NCBI GenBank assembly: GCA_900554215.1
Contig: USGG01000001.1
Location: 27,773 to 91,772, forward strand
Direction: 5' to 3'
DNA: 64,000 nucleotides
Source: an uncultured Megasphaera sp.
GTDB taxonomy: Bacteria; Bacillota; Negativicutes; Veillonellales; Megasphaeraceae
How positions within the stretch are numbered: the stretch's first letter is position 1; each line of letters starts with the position of its first letter. Of the stretch, positions 1 through 8,657 are shown one piece after another. The notes under the pieces were generated by a model. That model was not told the DNA's origin and did not search any database. It saw nothing but the letters and a program-made list of their open reading frames with translations. The position numbers and the translations under genes are program-made.

Positions 1-65
1 TGCGGTCTATGAAGGAAGAAACGCGCAGCCGGTTTCCCCTGCGCTGATTGCATTAGGAGGAATAT

Positions 66-1334
66 ATGGAACAACGAAGGATTATTCACGTAGAGGAACG
101 GCTGCCCCTGCTGCCGACGATTCCTCTCAGCCTGCAGCATTTGTTCGCCATGTTCGGTTCGACGGTGCTAGTGCCGTTCCTGCTGCACGTAGATCCGGCG
201 ACGGCCCTGTTTATGAACGGCATCGGCACGCTCATCTACCTGACCATCTGCAAATGGCGGCTGCCGGCGTACCTGGGCTCGAGCTTTGCCTTTATCTCGC
301 CGGTCCTGGCCGTCTGCGCCGTGCCGGGCATGTCCTACGGCGACGCCCAAGGGGGCTTTATCGTCTTCGGCCTGTCCTTTATTGTCATTGCGGCCCTCGT
401 CGACAAAATCGGCACGAAGTGGATCGACGTCCTCTTCCCGCCGGCGGCGATGGGCTCTATCGTAGCCATCATCGGCCTGGAGCTGGCTCCGCTGGCCATG
501 ACCATGTCGGGCTATATGGGCGAAGCTCAGGGCATGTCCAACGAAACGGCCATGATCATCTCGACCTTTACGCTCGTCGTCACGATCCTCACCAGCGTGC
601 TGGGCCGGGGCTTCCTGGGCATTATTCCCATCCTGGTCGGCGTCGTCGCCGGCTATATCCTGTCGTATTTCATGGGCGTCGTCGACTTGAGCCACGTGCA
701 GGAGACGCCGTGGTTTGCTTTCCCGACATTCTACAAGCCGGAATTTAACCTCAGCGCCATCATGATGATTATGCCGGCCCTGTTCGTCGTACTGGCTGAG
801 CACCTGGGGCATCTCTTCGTGACCAGCGACATCGTCGGCCGCGACCTCATCAAAGATCCGGGCCTGCACCGCTCCCTCTTTGCCGACGGCGTGTCCAACG
901 TCCTGTCGGGCCTTCTCGGCTCGACGCCGAATACGACGTACGGCGAAAACATGGGCGTCATGGCCATTACAGGCGTATACAGCACCTGGGTCATCGGCGG
1001 CGCTGCCGTCTTCGCCATTATCTTTTCCTTTATCGGCAAGATAGCCGCCCTCATTCACGCCATTCCGACGCCGGTTATGGGCGGAGTGTGCATTCTCCTG
1101 TTTGGCTTCATCGCCGCGTCGGGCCTGCGCATGCTCGTCGAAAAGAAGGTTGACTACACTCGGTCGAAGAACCTCATTCTCACGGCCGTGACGATGATTT
1201 CCGGCCTCAGCGGCGCGACCATCGTTTTCGGTCCCGTTCAGCTCAAGGGCATGGGCCTTGCGACGGTCGTCGCCATGGTGCTGAGCCTCATCTTCCTGCT
1301 CTTTGAACGGCTGCATTGGGCAAATAGAAATTAA
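66..1334 (+). CDS. uraA: Uracil permease (NCS2 family)
   Basis: A 422-residue integral inner-membrane protein of the NCS2 nucleobase:cation symporter family, most likely importing uracil with protons. Visible hallmarks are the N-terminal QH pair in LSLQHLFAMFGS, the mid-protein AEHLGHL segment and TPNTTYGENMGVMA; in E. coli UraA the glutamates of the last two segments bind the base. Length matches bacterial UraA/PyrP (about 415-430). The ATG follows AGGAGG at 54-61. A hairpin terminator follows, so it looks like the last gene of its unit. Family assignment is firm; uracil rather than xanthine rests on the TTYGEN motif. Confidence 0.93.
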   Translation: MEQRRIIHVEERLPLLPTIPLSLQHLFAMFGSTVLVPFLLHVDPATALFMNGIGTLIYLTICKWRLPAYLGSSFAFISPVLAVCAVPGMSYGDAQGGFIVFGLSFIVIAALVDKIGTKWIDVLFPPAAMGSIVAIIGLELAPLAMTMSGYMGEAQGMSNETAMIISTFTLVVTILTSVLGRGFLGIIPILVGVVAGYILSYFMGVVDLSHVQETPWFAFPTFYKPEFNLSAIMMIMPALFVVLAEHLGHLFVTSDIVGRDLIKDPGLHRSLFADGVSNVLSGLLGSTPNTTYGENMGVMAITGVYSTWVIGGAAVFAIIFSFIGKIAALIHAIPTPVMGGVCILLFGFIAASGLRMLVEKKVDYTRSKNLILTAVTMISGLSGATIVFGPVQLKGMGLATVVAMVLSLIFLLFERLHWANRN

Positions 1335-1345
1335 TACGATTTACA

Positions 1346-1384
1346 GAAAACGGCCTGCTGCTTGTGCGACAGGTCGTTTATTGC
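1346..1384 (+). terminator. Hairpin terminator after uraA
   Basis: Inverted repeat with arms around ACGGCCTG and CAGGTCGT followed by a T-rich run, 12 bases after the permease stop. Confidence 0.6.
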
Positions 1385-1508
1385 TAAACAAAGAAAGCTG
1401 TAGTAGTATAAGTACTAAGAAGTTTTGGGTTTCAGCGTAAATGTTTTGTAGAAGAATGAGCTGCCGATGCAGCGTAGTGAATGACATGTGATAAAGGAGC
1501 TGAAGTGC

Positions 1509-2045
1509 ATGAAACAATATATACAGCCGTTCGATTACGCCGGGAAGATTTTGCAGCAGCTGCCGAAGGGAGTGCTGCTGACTACCAAGGCTGCCGGTAA
1601 GGTGAACAGCATGACGATTGGCTGGGGAACGATGGGTATTGAATGGAGGAAGCCTGTTTTCGTCGTTTATGTGCGGGAAAACCGCTTTACGCGTTTTCAG
1701 CTCGACAGGAATCCTCAATTTACAGTGAATGTTCCCTTAGGAGAATACGATAAGAATATATTGACATATTGCGGTACCCATTCGGGGGCTCATATGGATA
1801 AGCTTGCTGAGCTGCGGCTGACCTTAGCAGATGGTGAGATGGTAGACGTTCCGGCCATACGGGAACTGCCGCTGACGCTGGAATGCCGGGTTTTGTATCA
1901 GCAAAAACAGGTTTTGGAAGCACTGCCTGCGGAGGTGCAGCATAGCTGCTATCCGCAGGATATAGACAGTACGGCCAGTGGTGCTAATAAAGATATACAC
2001 ATTGCCTATTACGGCGAAATCATGAATGCTTATATTATTAAATAA
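1509..2045 (+). CDS. Flavin reductase family protein (FMN-binding)
   Basis: A 178-residue protein resembling the flavin reductase-like split-barrel family. The N-terminal half has the typical run: NSMTIGWGTMGIEWRKP, then VYVRENRFT and FTVNVPLG. These segments line the FMN pocket in the family. Members reduce free flavin or act as small flavoprotein oxidoreductases; no partner oxygenase is nearby, so the substrate is unknown. I chose the ATG at 1509 rather than the upstream in-frame GTG at 1488 because AAAGGAG lies at 1493-1499, at good spacing. It stands alone between two terminators. Confidence 0.8.
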   Translation: MKQYIQPFDYAGKILQQLPKGVLLTTKAAGKVNSMTIGWGTMGIEWRKPVFVVYVRENRFTRFQLDRNPQFTVNVPLGEYDKNILTYCGTHSGAHMDKLAELRLTLADGEMVDVPAIRELPLTLECRVLYQQKQVLEALPAEVQHSCYPQDIDSTASGANKDIHIAYYGEIMNAYIIK

Positions 2046-2058
2046 TTTTACATGATAT

Positions 2059-2096
2059 AAGGAAAGGAGCTGGAGCAACGGCTTCTTTCTTTTTTA
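2059..2096 (+). terminator. Hairpin terminator
   Basis: AAGGAAAGGAGC pairs with GCTTCTTTCTT and runs into a T tract just downstream of the flavin reductase-like gene. Confidence 0.6.
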
Positions 2097-2195
2097 TCTG
2101 TCCATGTTGACTTTTTTTGACAACTCATATACGATAAGGCCAGCAGTCGGAAGAGCATCTGCCTATACGTAGTTACTAAGACAAAGGAGACGCCT

Positions 2196-3296
2196 ATGGA
2201 TCTTCAAGCTGTATTACATAAAAAAAACTTAACTCGCGACGATTTGATTTACCTGCTCAGCCTGACCGACGCCGACGAGCTGCAGGCCTTGTACGACCGG
2301 GCCTATGAGGTCAAGGCGGCCAACGTCGGCCGCGTCGTCTATTACCGCGGCCTCGTTGAGTTTTCCAACCGCTGCATCAAGAACTGTCTGTACTGCGGCA
2401 TCCGTCGGGACAACGACGAAGTGGATCGGTTTGATACCGACCGGGACGATATCCTGGCGATGGCGAAATGGGCTTACGACAACCAGTACGGTTCCCTGAC
2501 GCTTCAGTCGGGCGAACGGCAGGATGAGGCGTTTATCGGCTACATCGAAGGGTTGGTGCGGGATATCAAGTCCCTGAGCCATGGCGAGCTGGGCATTACC
2601 CTCTGCGTCGGCGAGCAGGACGAGGAGGCTTACCGCCGCTGGTTTGAAGCCGGTGCGCACCGCTATCTGCTGCGCATCGAGACGAGCAATCCCGCATTAT
2701 ACGCCAAGCTTCATCCGCAGGACGGCCACCATCAATGGCAGGTTCGTAAGAACTGCCTCGACGTGCTGCGGGCCATTGGCTATCAGGTCGGCACCGGCGA
2801 CATGAGCGGCCTGCCCGGCCAGACCATAGAAGATTTGGCCGACGACATCTTGTTTTACCGCGACATGGATATCGACATGATCGGCATGGGTCCCTACGTC
2901 GTCCATCACAATACGCCTCTTGGCAAGGCCGTCGTAGCCCAGGGGCTCGATTCAGCCGAGGGGAAACGCCGCCGTCTGGAGCTGGGCCTCAAGATGATCG
3001 CCGTGACGCGCCTGTTTTTGCCGGACGTCAACATCGCCTCGACGACAGCTTTGCAGGCCCTGCATCCCATGGGCCGAGAGCTGGGCCTTAAAGCCGGGGC
3101 CAACGTCCTCATGCCCATCGTGACGGTGCCGAAGTTCCGTTCTCAGTATTTGCTGTACGACAACAAGCCCTGCGTAGAAGACACGCCGGGCCAATGCAAG
3201 GACTGCCTGGCAGCCCGCGTCGCGTCGGTCGGCGATACGGTAGGGCTCGGCCAGTGGGGCGATTCGCCGCATTTTTTCCATAAGCAAAAGACATAG
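2196..3296 (+). CDS. hydE: [FeFe]-hydrogenase H-cluster maturase, radical SAM
   Basis: A 366-residue radical SAM enzyme. The cluster motif CIKNCLYCG (C-x3-C-x2-C) sits in VEFSNRCIKNCLYCGIRRDN, the form characteristic of HydE, and a second cysteine group lies near the C terminus. HydE works with HydF and HydG to build the 2Fe subcluster of [FeFe]-hydrogenase. Length agrees with known HydE (about 350). Start ATG is preceded by AAAGGAG. No hydF, hydG or hydrogenase gene is adjacent, so the maturation set is dispersed here. PylB or biotin synthase-like proteins are the nearest alternatives, but the FSNRCIKNCLYCG context favours HydE. Confidence 0.88.
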   Translation: MDLQAVLHKKNLTRDDLIYLLSLTDADELQALYDRAYEVKAANVGRVVYYRGLVEFSNRCIKNCLYCGIRRDNDEVDRFDTDRDDILAMAKWAYDNQYGSLTLQSGERQDEAFIGYIEGLVRDIKSLSHGELGITLCVGEQDEEAYRRWFEAGAHRYLLRIETSNPALYAKLHPQDGHHQWQVRKNCLDVLRAIGYQVGTGDMSGLPGQTIEDLADDILFYRDMDIDMIGMGPYVVHHNTPLGKAVVAQGLDSAEGKRRRLELGLKMIAVTRLFLPDVNIASTTALQALHPMGRELGLKAGANVLMPIVTVPKFRSQYLLYDNKPCVEDTPGQCKDCLAARVASVGDTVGLGQWGDSPHFFHKQKT

Positions 3297-3381
3297 GTAT
3301 ACTAATTTTGCATACAGTTGCCAAAGCGCCTTTTCGTAGGTCATAATAGAAGTATACCTTACGACGAAAGGCGGGATTTCT

Positions 3382-4518
3382 ATGCGGTTGACAGAAGAAC
3401 AGCGAGATATACAGATGATGGTGCGCAAATATGCGCAGGAAAAGATCGCGCCCCTGGCGAAGAATATCGACGAGACGGGGCGGTTCCCGGCCGAGGCGAT
3501 TCAGGGATTGTCCGACATGGGCATTATGGGGCTGAACATTCCCGAAGAATACGGCGGAGCCGGCATGGATGAAATCTGCAAGGTCGTTGCTATTGAAGAA
3601 GTGGCGAAATGCTGCGCCAGTACGGCGGAGATCTTGGCCGTTCACCTGCTGGTCAACGATATTATCGTCAAGCGCGGTACGGAAGAACAAAAACGGGAGT
3701 TTTTGCCGGCAGCAGCTGAAGGGCGTTTGGGGGCCTTTGCCCTGACCGAAGCCGGAGCCGGTACAGATGCCGGCGGGCTGACGACCAAGGCTGTCTATGC
3801 AGACGGACACTATGTATTAAACGGCACGAAGTGCTTTATCAGCAATATGGGGCCTCATGAAGGCCATCACGTCGTAGTCATTGCCGTGACGGACAAGGAA
3901 AAGGGGACTCGCGGCGGCATGACAGCCTTTTTGATGAAGCGGGACACGCCGGGGTTTTCTCTGGGCAAGACGGAAGACAAGATGGGAATTCGCGGCGCTG
4001 CTGTGTCGGAGCTGATTTTTACGGATTGTGCTGTGCCGGAATCGTGCGTGCTGGGACGTGTCGGCGACGGCTTTAAGGTCGCCATGAGCGGCCTCGACGG
4101 CGGGCGCATCGGCATTGCCGCCCAATCCCTCGGCGTAGCCGAAGCGGCCATGGCCAGTGCTGTGAAATATGCGAAGGAGCGGGTCCAATTCGGCAAGCCC
4201 ATTGCGGCCAAGCAGGGACTGCAGTGGTACCTGGCCGACATGGCGACGCGTTTGGAAGCGGCTCGGCTCCTCGTATACAACGCCGCGTCGGAACGGATGG
4301 CCGGCGGCGATATCAGCCAGGCGGCGGCGATGGCGAAGTATTATGCCTCTGAAGCAGCCTGCTGCATCTGCGATTTGTCCTTGCAGATACACGGCGGTTA
4401 CGGCTACATGAAGGACTATGACATCGAACGCCTGTACCGCGACGCCCGCATCCTGCGGATTTATGAAGGGACGAGCGAAGTACAGAAAATGGTCATTGCC
4501 AGACACGTGCTGCAATAA
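3382..4518 (+). CDS. Acyl-CoA dehydrogenase (butyryl-CoA dehydrogenase type)
   Basis: A 378-residue flavoprotein of the short-chain acyl-CoA dehydrogenase family. The N-terminal helical domain is followed by FALTEAGAGTDAGG and FISNMG (FAD and substrate loop), and the C-terminal domain holds RVQFGKPI, QIHGGYGYMKDYDIERLYRD and IYEGTSEVQ. The glutamate of YEGTSE is the usual catalytic base. In butyrate- and caproate-forming anaerobes such enzymes act with electron transfer flavoprotein, but no etfAB is adjacent. It follows hydE by 85 bases and is closed by a terminator. Exact chain length specificity cannot be read from sequence alone. Confidence 0.92.
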   Translation: MRLTEEQRDIQMMVRKYAQEKIAPLAKNIDETGRFPAEAIQGLSDMGIMGLNIPEEYGGAGMDEICKVVAIEEVAKCCASTAEILAVHLLVNDIIVKRGTEEQKREFLPAAAEGRLGAFALTEAGAGTDAGGLTTKAVYADGHYVLNGTKCFISNMGPHEGHHVVVIAVTDKEKGTRGGMTAFLMKRDTPGFSLGKTEDKMGIRGAAVSELIFTDCAVPESCVLGRVGDGFKVAMSGLDGGRIGIAAQSLGVAEAAMASAVKYAKERVQFGKPIAAKQGLQWYLADMATRLEAARLLVYNAASERMAGGDISQAAAMAKYYASEAACCICDLSLQIHGGYGYMKDYDIERLYRDARILRIYEGTSEVQKMVIARHVLQ

Positions 4519-4537
4519 GATGTGAATTTGATACGAC

Positions 4538-4629
4538 ATACCCTCTTTGCTGGATCGTAAGGCAAGGAGGGTATGTTTGTATTGATATGACAAAATAGCC
4601 GTCTTCAATGCGAGGGAAGACGGCATTTG
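4538..4629 (+). terminator. Two consecutive terminator-like hairpins
   Basis: First hairpin 4538-4577: ACATACCCTC pairs with GAGGGTATGT, then TTTGT. Second hairpin 4594-4629: GCCGTCTTC pairs with GAAGACGGC, then ATTTG. Confidence 0.6.
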
Positions 4630-4729
4630 TGGATGTAACGCGGCGAGGTCTTGCCAAGGTGCGGGCAGTCATAGTATTATCAAGCTAATTCAAATTCAGG
4701 AGCATAGCGTTTAGATGAGGGGGATTCAG

Positions 4730-5956
4730 ATGAACAGAGCAGATGCAGCAGAACAAATCGTCGCCGATTTAAGAGAACTGGCGGCGCTTACGTCAGATGA
4801 AAATGGTGCCCAGCGCCTGTCGTGGACGCCAACGTGGCGGAAGGCGACGGAGTGGTTTCGCCGCCACATGGAAGCGGCCGGAGCCGAAGTGTCAATGGAT
4901 GCCGTCGGCAATATATGGGCGAAGTTTGCCGGTGAAAGTGAAGCGTCCGTCGTCGTAGGAAGCCATATTGACTCCGTTCCGGACGGCGGCTGGCTGGACG
5001 GGGCCCTGGGCGTAGCGGCCGGCATGGGCTACGGCGCGTATTGCCTGGCTGGAAAAAAGCCGAAGAAGACCTTGTATGTCGTCGGCTGGGTCGATGAGGA
5101 AGGCATGGCCTTCGGCAAGAGCTGCTTTGGGTCTGCCGTTGCCAGCGGTTCTATGACGGCGCAGTCGGCGGCGTCTCTGACAACGAAGGACGGGCGATCC
5201 TTCGCCGACGTGCTGCGAACGTGCGGACTGGACGGCGAGCGGATAGACGCGGCGAGGGCAGCTTTTGCAGCGCGGCAGGTCCAGGCCTATTTGGAACTGC
5301 ACATCGAGCAGGCGCCGCTGCTGGCGCAGAACAAGACGAGCGCCGCCTGCGTGTACGGCGTGTGCGGCTGCCACCGCGAGTACATTACGTTTACGGGGCA
5401 GCAGAGCCATTGCGGTTCCCCTGTAGCGTTGCGGCGCGACGCCTTTTTAGCGGCTGCCGAAGCGACAGTTGATTTTAACAACATAGCCTTGAAATACGGC
5501 GCGTACTGCACTGTCGGGCAAGTAGACGTCGCGCCCAATGTCGTGACCATTTCTCCCGGCCGCTGCCGCATTTCCCTGGATATCCGCTGCATCGATGAAG
5601 AAACGTTTCAGACGATGATAGACGAAGCCCGCGCCGCCTATGAAGGGCGGGGCAAGGAACACGGTGTCTCTGTAGCGCATGATGTCATTTGGCATAAGGA
5701 GCCCGTATTGTTTGATGAAACGCTGAAAGCACTGTGCCGCCGTGCTGTCCAAGAGGAAACGGGAAGGGATGCCGTCATGTATTCCGCCCCGCTCCACGAT
5801 GCCGTAGAAATGGTAAAGGCTGCGCCGTCCATCATGATGTTTGTCATGTCGGACCCGGGCATTTCCCACTGCAAGGAAGAAAATACGCCGGAACCAGCCT
5901 TAAAAGAAGGCATCCGGGCCTTCCTGCGGCTCATAGAAACCGTATTGGGAAGGTGA
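4730..5956 (+). CDS. M20-family amidohydrolase (allantoate / N-carbamoyl-amino acid hydrolase type)
   Basis: A 408-residue dinuclear metal hydrolase of the allantoate amidohydrolase / N-carbamoyl-L-amino acid hydrolase group. Metal-ligand segments are visible in order: VVVGSHIDSVPDGG, GWLDGALG, VGWVDEEGMAFG, and YLELHIEQ. It should cleave a ureido or carbamoyl group from a small nitrogen compound in the cytoplasm. The ATG at 4730 is preferred over the in-frame ATG at 4715 because GAGGGGG (4717-4723) then becomes its ribosome site. It is a single gene, with the tRNA-Ser promoter starting 8 bases after its stop. Which substrate is used cannot be told. Confidence 0.85.
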   Translation: MNRADAAEQIVADLRELAALTSDENGAQRLSWTPTWRKATEWFRRHMEAAGAEVSMDAVGNIWAKFAGESEASVVVGSHIDSVPDGGWLDGALGVAAGMGYGAYCLAGKKPKKTLYVVGWVDEEGMAFGKSCFGSAVASGSMTAQSAASLTTKDGRSFADVLRTCGLDGERIDAARAAFAARQVQAYLELHIEQAPLLAQNKTSAACVYGVCGCHREYITFTGQQSHCGSPVALRRDAFLAAAEATVDFNNIALKYGAYCTVGQVDVAPNVVTISPGRCRISLDIRCIDEETFQTMIDEARAAYEGRGKEHGVSVAHDVIWHKEPVLFDETLKALCRRAVQEETGRDAVMYSAPLHDAVEMVKAAPSIMMFVMSDPGISHCKEENTPEPALKEGIRAFLRLIETVLGR

Positions 5957-5963
5957 ATTTTTC

Positions 5964-5993
5964 TTGACGGAAATTATAGATGTTTGCTATAAT
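5964..5993 (+). promoter_or_regulatory. Promoter of tRNA-Ser
   Basis: TTGACG at 5964-5969 and TATAAT at 5988-5993 with an 18 base spacer, ending 11 bases before the tRNA. Confidence 0.75.
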
Positions 5994-6004
5994 GATTCCG
6001 TTAT

Positions 6005-6093
6005 GGAAAGGTGTCCGAGTGGTTTAAGGAGCTAGTCTTGAAAACTAGTGATGCGGCAACGCACCGTGGGTTCGAATCCCACCCTTTCCGCCA
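6005..6093 (+). tRNA. tRNA-Ser (anticodon UGA)
   Basis: An 89-base class II tRNA with CCA encoded. GGAAAGG (6005-6011) pairs with CCTTTCC (6083-6089), the anticodon loop in CTAGTCTTGAAAACTAG gives TGA, a variable arm follows, and GGGTTCGAATCCC forms the T arm. Its last 14 bases are the left attachment repeat of the island downstream; the gene itself stays complete. Confidence 0.97.
6080..6093 (+). repeat. attL-type direct repeat in tRNA 3' end
   Basis: CACCCTTTCCGCCA, identical to 15256-15269. It covers part of the acceptor stem and the CCA of tRNA-Ser, the usual crossover site of tyrosine integrases. Confidence 0.85.
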
Positions 6094-6209
6094 GCACATA
6101 TTAGGAGAAGAAGGAATATTCGAAATCGTTTCTAAGCTGTTAACCATGCGGGTTCAGTGGCATTTGGGCGGTTAAAGAATATTCCTTCTTTTTTGCCTGT
6201 TTTTAAGGC

Positions 6210-6231
6210 TTTTGCGCCCTTTTTGCGCCCT
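6210..6231 (+). repeat. Tandem 11 bp repeats near the left end
   Basis: Two adjacent copies of TTTTGCGCCCT. A nearly identical pair lies near the right end (15191-15210). Their position near the two ends suggests arm-type integrase binding sites. Confidence 0.6.
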
Positions 6232-6267
6232 CATTTGTGGGCGTCAGAGAGCAGTATTACGCCGTTT

Positions 6268-7443
6268 TTAGACACTAAGGGCGTCAATTTTTCGGTTCGC
6301 TTCTTCCGTCATGGCGTTGGTGACGTGCGTATAAATGGAAAGCGTTGTATTGGGGTCATTATGGCCGACGCGCTGCATGATGGCTTTCAGCGGTACGGCC
6401 ATTTCTGCCAGCATACTAATATGGGTATGCCGGAACATGTGCGTCGTGATATGCTTGCCCGGAATTTGGATGCGGCGCAGCTTATGGCCGATGTATTGAA
6501 TATTGTAGGGATTGCCTGTATTGGTCGTGAAGATATATCCCTTATCCTTGTACCGGCCCCGTTCCCACAGGGCGGCGCGGCGGTTGTCGGCAATGAACCA
6601 TTCTATAATATGCTGCGCCCGGCTGTTCAGATGCACGTCGCGATAGGAATAAATGTTTTTCGGCGTGCCCCGCTGGATGTCGTCGCCGTTCCTGGCAATA
6701 TGGACGATCGTACCGTTTATGTTGATGCTGCAGTTCTCCCTGTCGTAGTCCTGCACCCGCAGGGCGAGCAGTTCGCCGCACCGAAGGCCGGTCAAGGCGA
6801 TAAACTCCATGGCCAGGGCGATCCGGTGATTGATGGCGTCCAACTGGCGCAGGCAGTCCTTCAATTCGTCGCGATTCAAAAACTTATTGGCGGCCTTCTG
6901 CAGCTCTTTGGCTGTTGCCGGCCGCTTCTTTAATTTAATGTCGATGAAGTCGCCTATCTGGTCGATATAGCCGCACTTCTTGGCGTAGCGCATGACGCGC
7001 TGCATGACCGTCAAAATAGTGCTTGAATAGCTGTAGGAGCGCATTTCCGTATAGTAGATATGCCGTACTATGTTTTCGGCCATAACGGGCGTAAAATCGG
7101 CAAATAACAGCGATGGCGGCAGGTCCTTTTTGATGCGCTTGATGTAGTTCCTGTGGTTGTCTGCCGTCCGCGTCTTGACGGTAGGGGCGACGTAGGCCCG
7201 CCACTCGTCCAGCACGTCGTAAAAGGTCAGCGCGGCCAGCTTTTCGGCCTTGCGCTCGGCGGCTGTCTTCGTCTTTTCCCTGATTTTATCCCGCAACATA
7301 TCGGCGGCGGCGCGCTGGGCCTGCCGGCTGTTGCTGTTCAAGGTAAGGCTTACAATGGTATAGCGGCCCGTGGCCGGGTCCATGAAGCGCTCGCGGTATT
7401 TGTACCGTGTTCCTTTGGAATTCGTAATTTCTACAATCCACAT
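6268..7443 (-). CDS. int: Tyrosine-recombinase integrase of the island
   Basis: A 391-residue site-specific recombinase. Order of parts: an arm-binding N-terminal domain (about 1-60), a core-binding helical domain (about 80-180, LTFYDVLDEWRAYV onward), and the catalytic domain with the active-site set Arg in TGLRCGELLALR, HMFRHTH, the VGH motif and the tyrosine of LSIYTHV. The ATG at 7443 is chosen because AAAGGGG precedes it; the TTG 18 bases upstream has no ribosome site. It reads toward the tRNA attachment site, with 175 bases from its stop to the crossover repeat. It should catalyse integration and excision together with a small directionality factor. Confidence 0.95.
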   Translation of the reverse strand: MWIVEITNSKGTRYKYRERFMDPATGRYTIVSLTLNSNSRQAQRAAADMLRDKIREKTKTAAERKAEKLAALTFYDVLDEWRAYVAPTVKTRTADNHRNYIKRIKKDLPPSLLFADFTPVMAENIVRHIYYTEMRSYSYSSTILTVMQRVMRYAKKCGYIDQIGDFIDIKLKKRPATAKELQKAANKFLNRDELKDCLRQLDAINHRIALAMEFIALTGLRCGELLALRVQDYDRENCSININGTIVHIARNGDDIQRGTPKNIYSYRDVHLNSRAQHIIEWFIADNRRAALWERGRYKDKGYIFTTNTGNPYNIQYIGHKLRRIQIPGKHITTHMFRHTHISMLAEMAVPLKAIMQRVGHNDPNTTLSIYTHVTNAMTEEANRKIDALSV

Positions 7444-7475
7444 AGTGTATACCCCTTTCAAAATGATTTGCTTCT

Positions 7476-7513
7476 CGTAGTCACCTCTGCAAATGCTCGC
7501 GTAAGCTCATTTT
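7476..7513 (+). repeat. Repeat cluster upstream of int
   Basis: Bases 7484-7513 are a direct repeat of 8570-8599 (25 of 30 identical, all five changes transitions). Overlapping bases 7476-7492 are an inverted copy, 16 of 17, of 15166-15182 near the right end. They may be integrase or excisionase binding sites. Confidence 0.5.
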
Positions 7514-7586
7514 GTGGGTATGGTTCGTTGTCCTGTCGCCGATCGGCGGCGGGGCTTTTTTTTGTTATGTATGAAAATTGCTTATT

Positions 7587-8204
7587 TCATACGGATTTCT
7601 TTTTATTTAATTCATCATGTAATAACTTTTCTAACGTTTTGTTGGTGATTTCAGACTTATCTTTATTTTCAAATAAAGCATTTACTAAATTAGATAATGC
7701 CATAAAGCTATTATTAGGTAATTTACCATCTTTTACTTGAGATTCGAAAAATGATAGTAATGTTTCTGTGCCTGAAGAAGCTGTATTTTTTAAAAAGTGA
7801 TTTTGAATAAAACTTTCTAATAAATTATTTAAATTTTGATTGTAAGCATCTATTGCTTTTGATCGTATTTTTTGGTGAGCTTCTAACAAAAAAGATAATG
7901 ATATAAAAGACCTATGTCCCTCATATTGTAATATGGCTACATCATCATGAAAAGTAATTTGACAATTAATTTTTTTTAAGTCATTTTTTAATATTTCTTT
8001 TTCGTTTTGTTGTATACCTAGTAACTCATCTAAAGAAACGTTTAATGCTTTTGAAATTCTGATAAAAATATCTATTGTTGGGGTTCGCTCTCCACGTTCA
8101 TAATTGCCCAACGCAATGCGGGAAATATTTGATAATTTTGCTAGTTGTGCTTGAGTTAATTTTTTTTGTTGGCGATATGCACGAATTTTTTCACCAATAT
8201 TCAT
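7587..8204 (-). CDS. XRE-family repressor of the island (CI/Stl-like)
   Basis: A 205-residue protein with an N-terminal helix-turn-helix of the XRE type (about residues 5-60: KIRAYRQQKKLTQAQLAKLSNISRIALGNYERG) and a helical C-terminal part. I see no S24/LexA-type peptidase signature (no conserved Ser-Lys dyad region), so it is unlikely to be cleaved after DNA damage. Satellite repressors such as SaPI Stl similarly lack it and are released by a helper-phage protein. The gene is distinctly AT-rich compared with its neighbours. It is divergent from the Cro-like gene across a region with three related operator-like sites. Function as lysogeny-type repressor is inferred from fold and position. Confidence 0.8.
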   Translation of the reverse strand: MNIGEKIRAYRQQKKLTQAQLAKLSNISRIALGNYERGERTPTIDIFIRISKALNVSLDELLGIQQNEKEILKNDLKKINCQITFHDDVAILQYEGHRSFISLSFLLEAHQKIRSKAIDAYNQNLNNLLESFIQNHFLKNTASSGTETLLSFFESQVKDGKLPNNSFMALSNLVNALFENKDKSEITNKTLEKLLHDELNKKKSV

Positions 8205-8250
8205 TATGTACCACCTCTATTCATATTTATTATATCATGTAAACGATACA

Positions 8251-8345
8251 AAAGAAAACAAATGCAACGATAATTAGTAAAAATGACCACGACCGTTGAC
8301 AAGATAACAAATGATGATATAATTAACGTAGAAAGAAAACAAATG
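8251..8345. promoter_or_regulatory. Putative operator region between repressor and Cro-like gene
   Basis: AAAGAAAACAAATG occurs at 8251-8264 and 8332-8345, with a related AAGATAACAAATG at 8301-8313. Three similar sites between divergent repressor and Cro-type genes resemble a phage operator. Confidence 0.55.
8296..8323 (+). promoter_or_regulatory. Rightward promoter of the island
   Basis: TTGACA at 8296-8301 and TATAAT at 8318-8323 with a 16 base spacer. The middle operator-like site overlaps the spacer, so repressor binding there would block the promoter. Confidence 0.65.
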
Positions 8346-8367
8346 ATAGTGTAAAGGAGGTGAGAAT

Positions 8368-8562
8368 ATGAAACTGGATACAGAAAAAGTCAAGTTGCTT
8401 ATGATGAAGCAATGCCTTTCGCAGGCTGAGCTTGCGGAACATGCCGATTTAGGCAAAACGACGCTTTACCGCATGTTAGAAGGGAAGGCGCCACAGTTGA
8501 AATCTATTGGCAAGCTCGCCGCAGCCCTGGGCGTAGAGCCGCAGGAAATCATCAAGAAGTAA
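8368..8562 (+). CDS. Cro-like XRE regulator
   Basis: A 64-residue single-domain helix-turn-helix protein (MMKQCLSQAELAEHADLGKTTLYRMLEGK) of the XRE/Cro type, preceded by AAAGGAGGTGAG. It is the first gene of the rightward island transcript and faces away from the repressor gene, the position of Cro or SaPI Str. It probably competes with the repressor for the operator region; this role is inferred. Confidence 0.78.
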   Translation: MKLDTEKVKLLMMKQCLSQAELAEHADLGKTTLYRMLEGKAPQLKSIGKLAAALGVEPQEIIKK

Positions 8563-8569
8563 GTAAAAT

Positions 8570-8599
8570 CCTTTGCAGATGTTCGCGTAAACTCGTTTT
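8570..8599 (+). repeat. Second copy of the 30 bp repeat
   Basis: Direct repeat of 7484-7513, starting 8 bases after the Cro-like stop. The two copies bracket the whole repressor switch. Confidence 0.5.
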
Positions 8600-8657
8600 A
8601 CTATAACGACTTATCAGATTACCTATTATCAGTTTGAAATATTTAGGAGGTGAAAAT

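Noticed and set aside
168..1316. 382-codon minus-strand frame inside uraA
   Set aside because: Antisense shadow of a clear permease; composition rich in Arg/Asp/His without motif and no ribosome site.
6157..6933. 258-codon plus-strand frame opposite the integrase
   Set aside because: Shadow of the integrase catalytic domain, which has all active-site motifs in the other strand.
7511..7570. GC-rich hairpin followed by T run (CGCCGATCGGCG then TTTTTTTT)
   Set aside because: It would terminate plus-strand transcripts, but no plus-strand gene lies upstream; the stem is short. Left uncalled.
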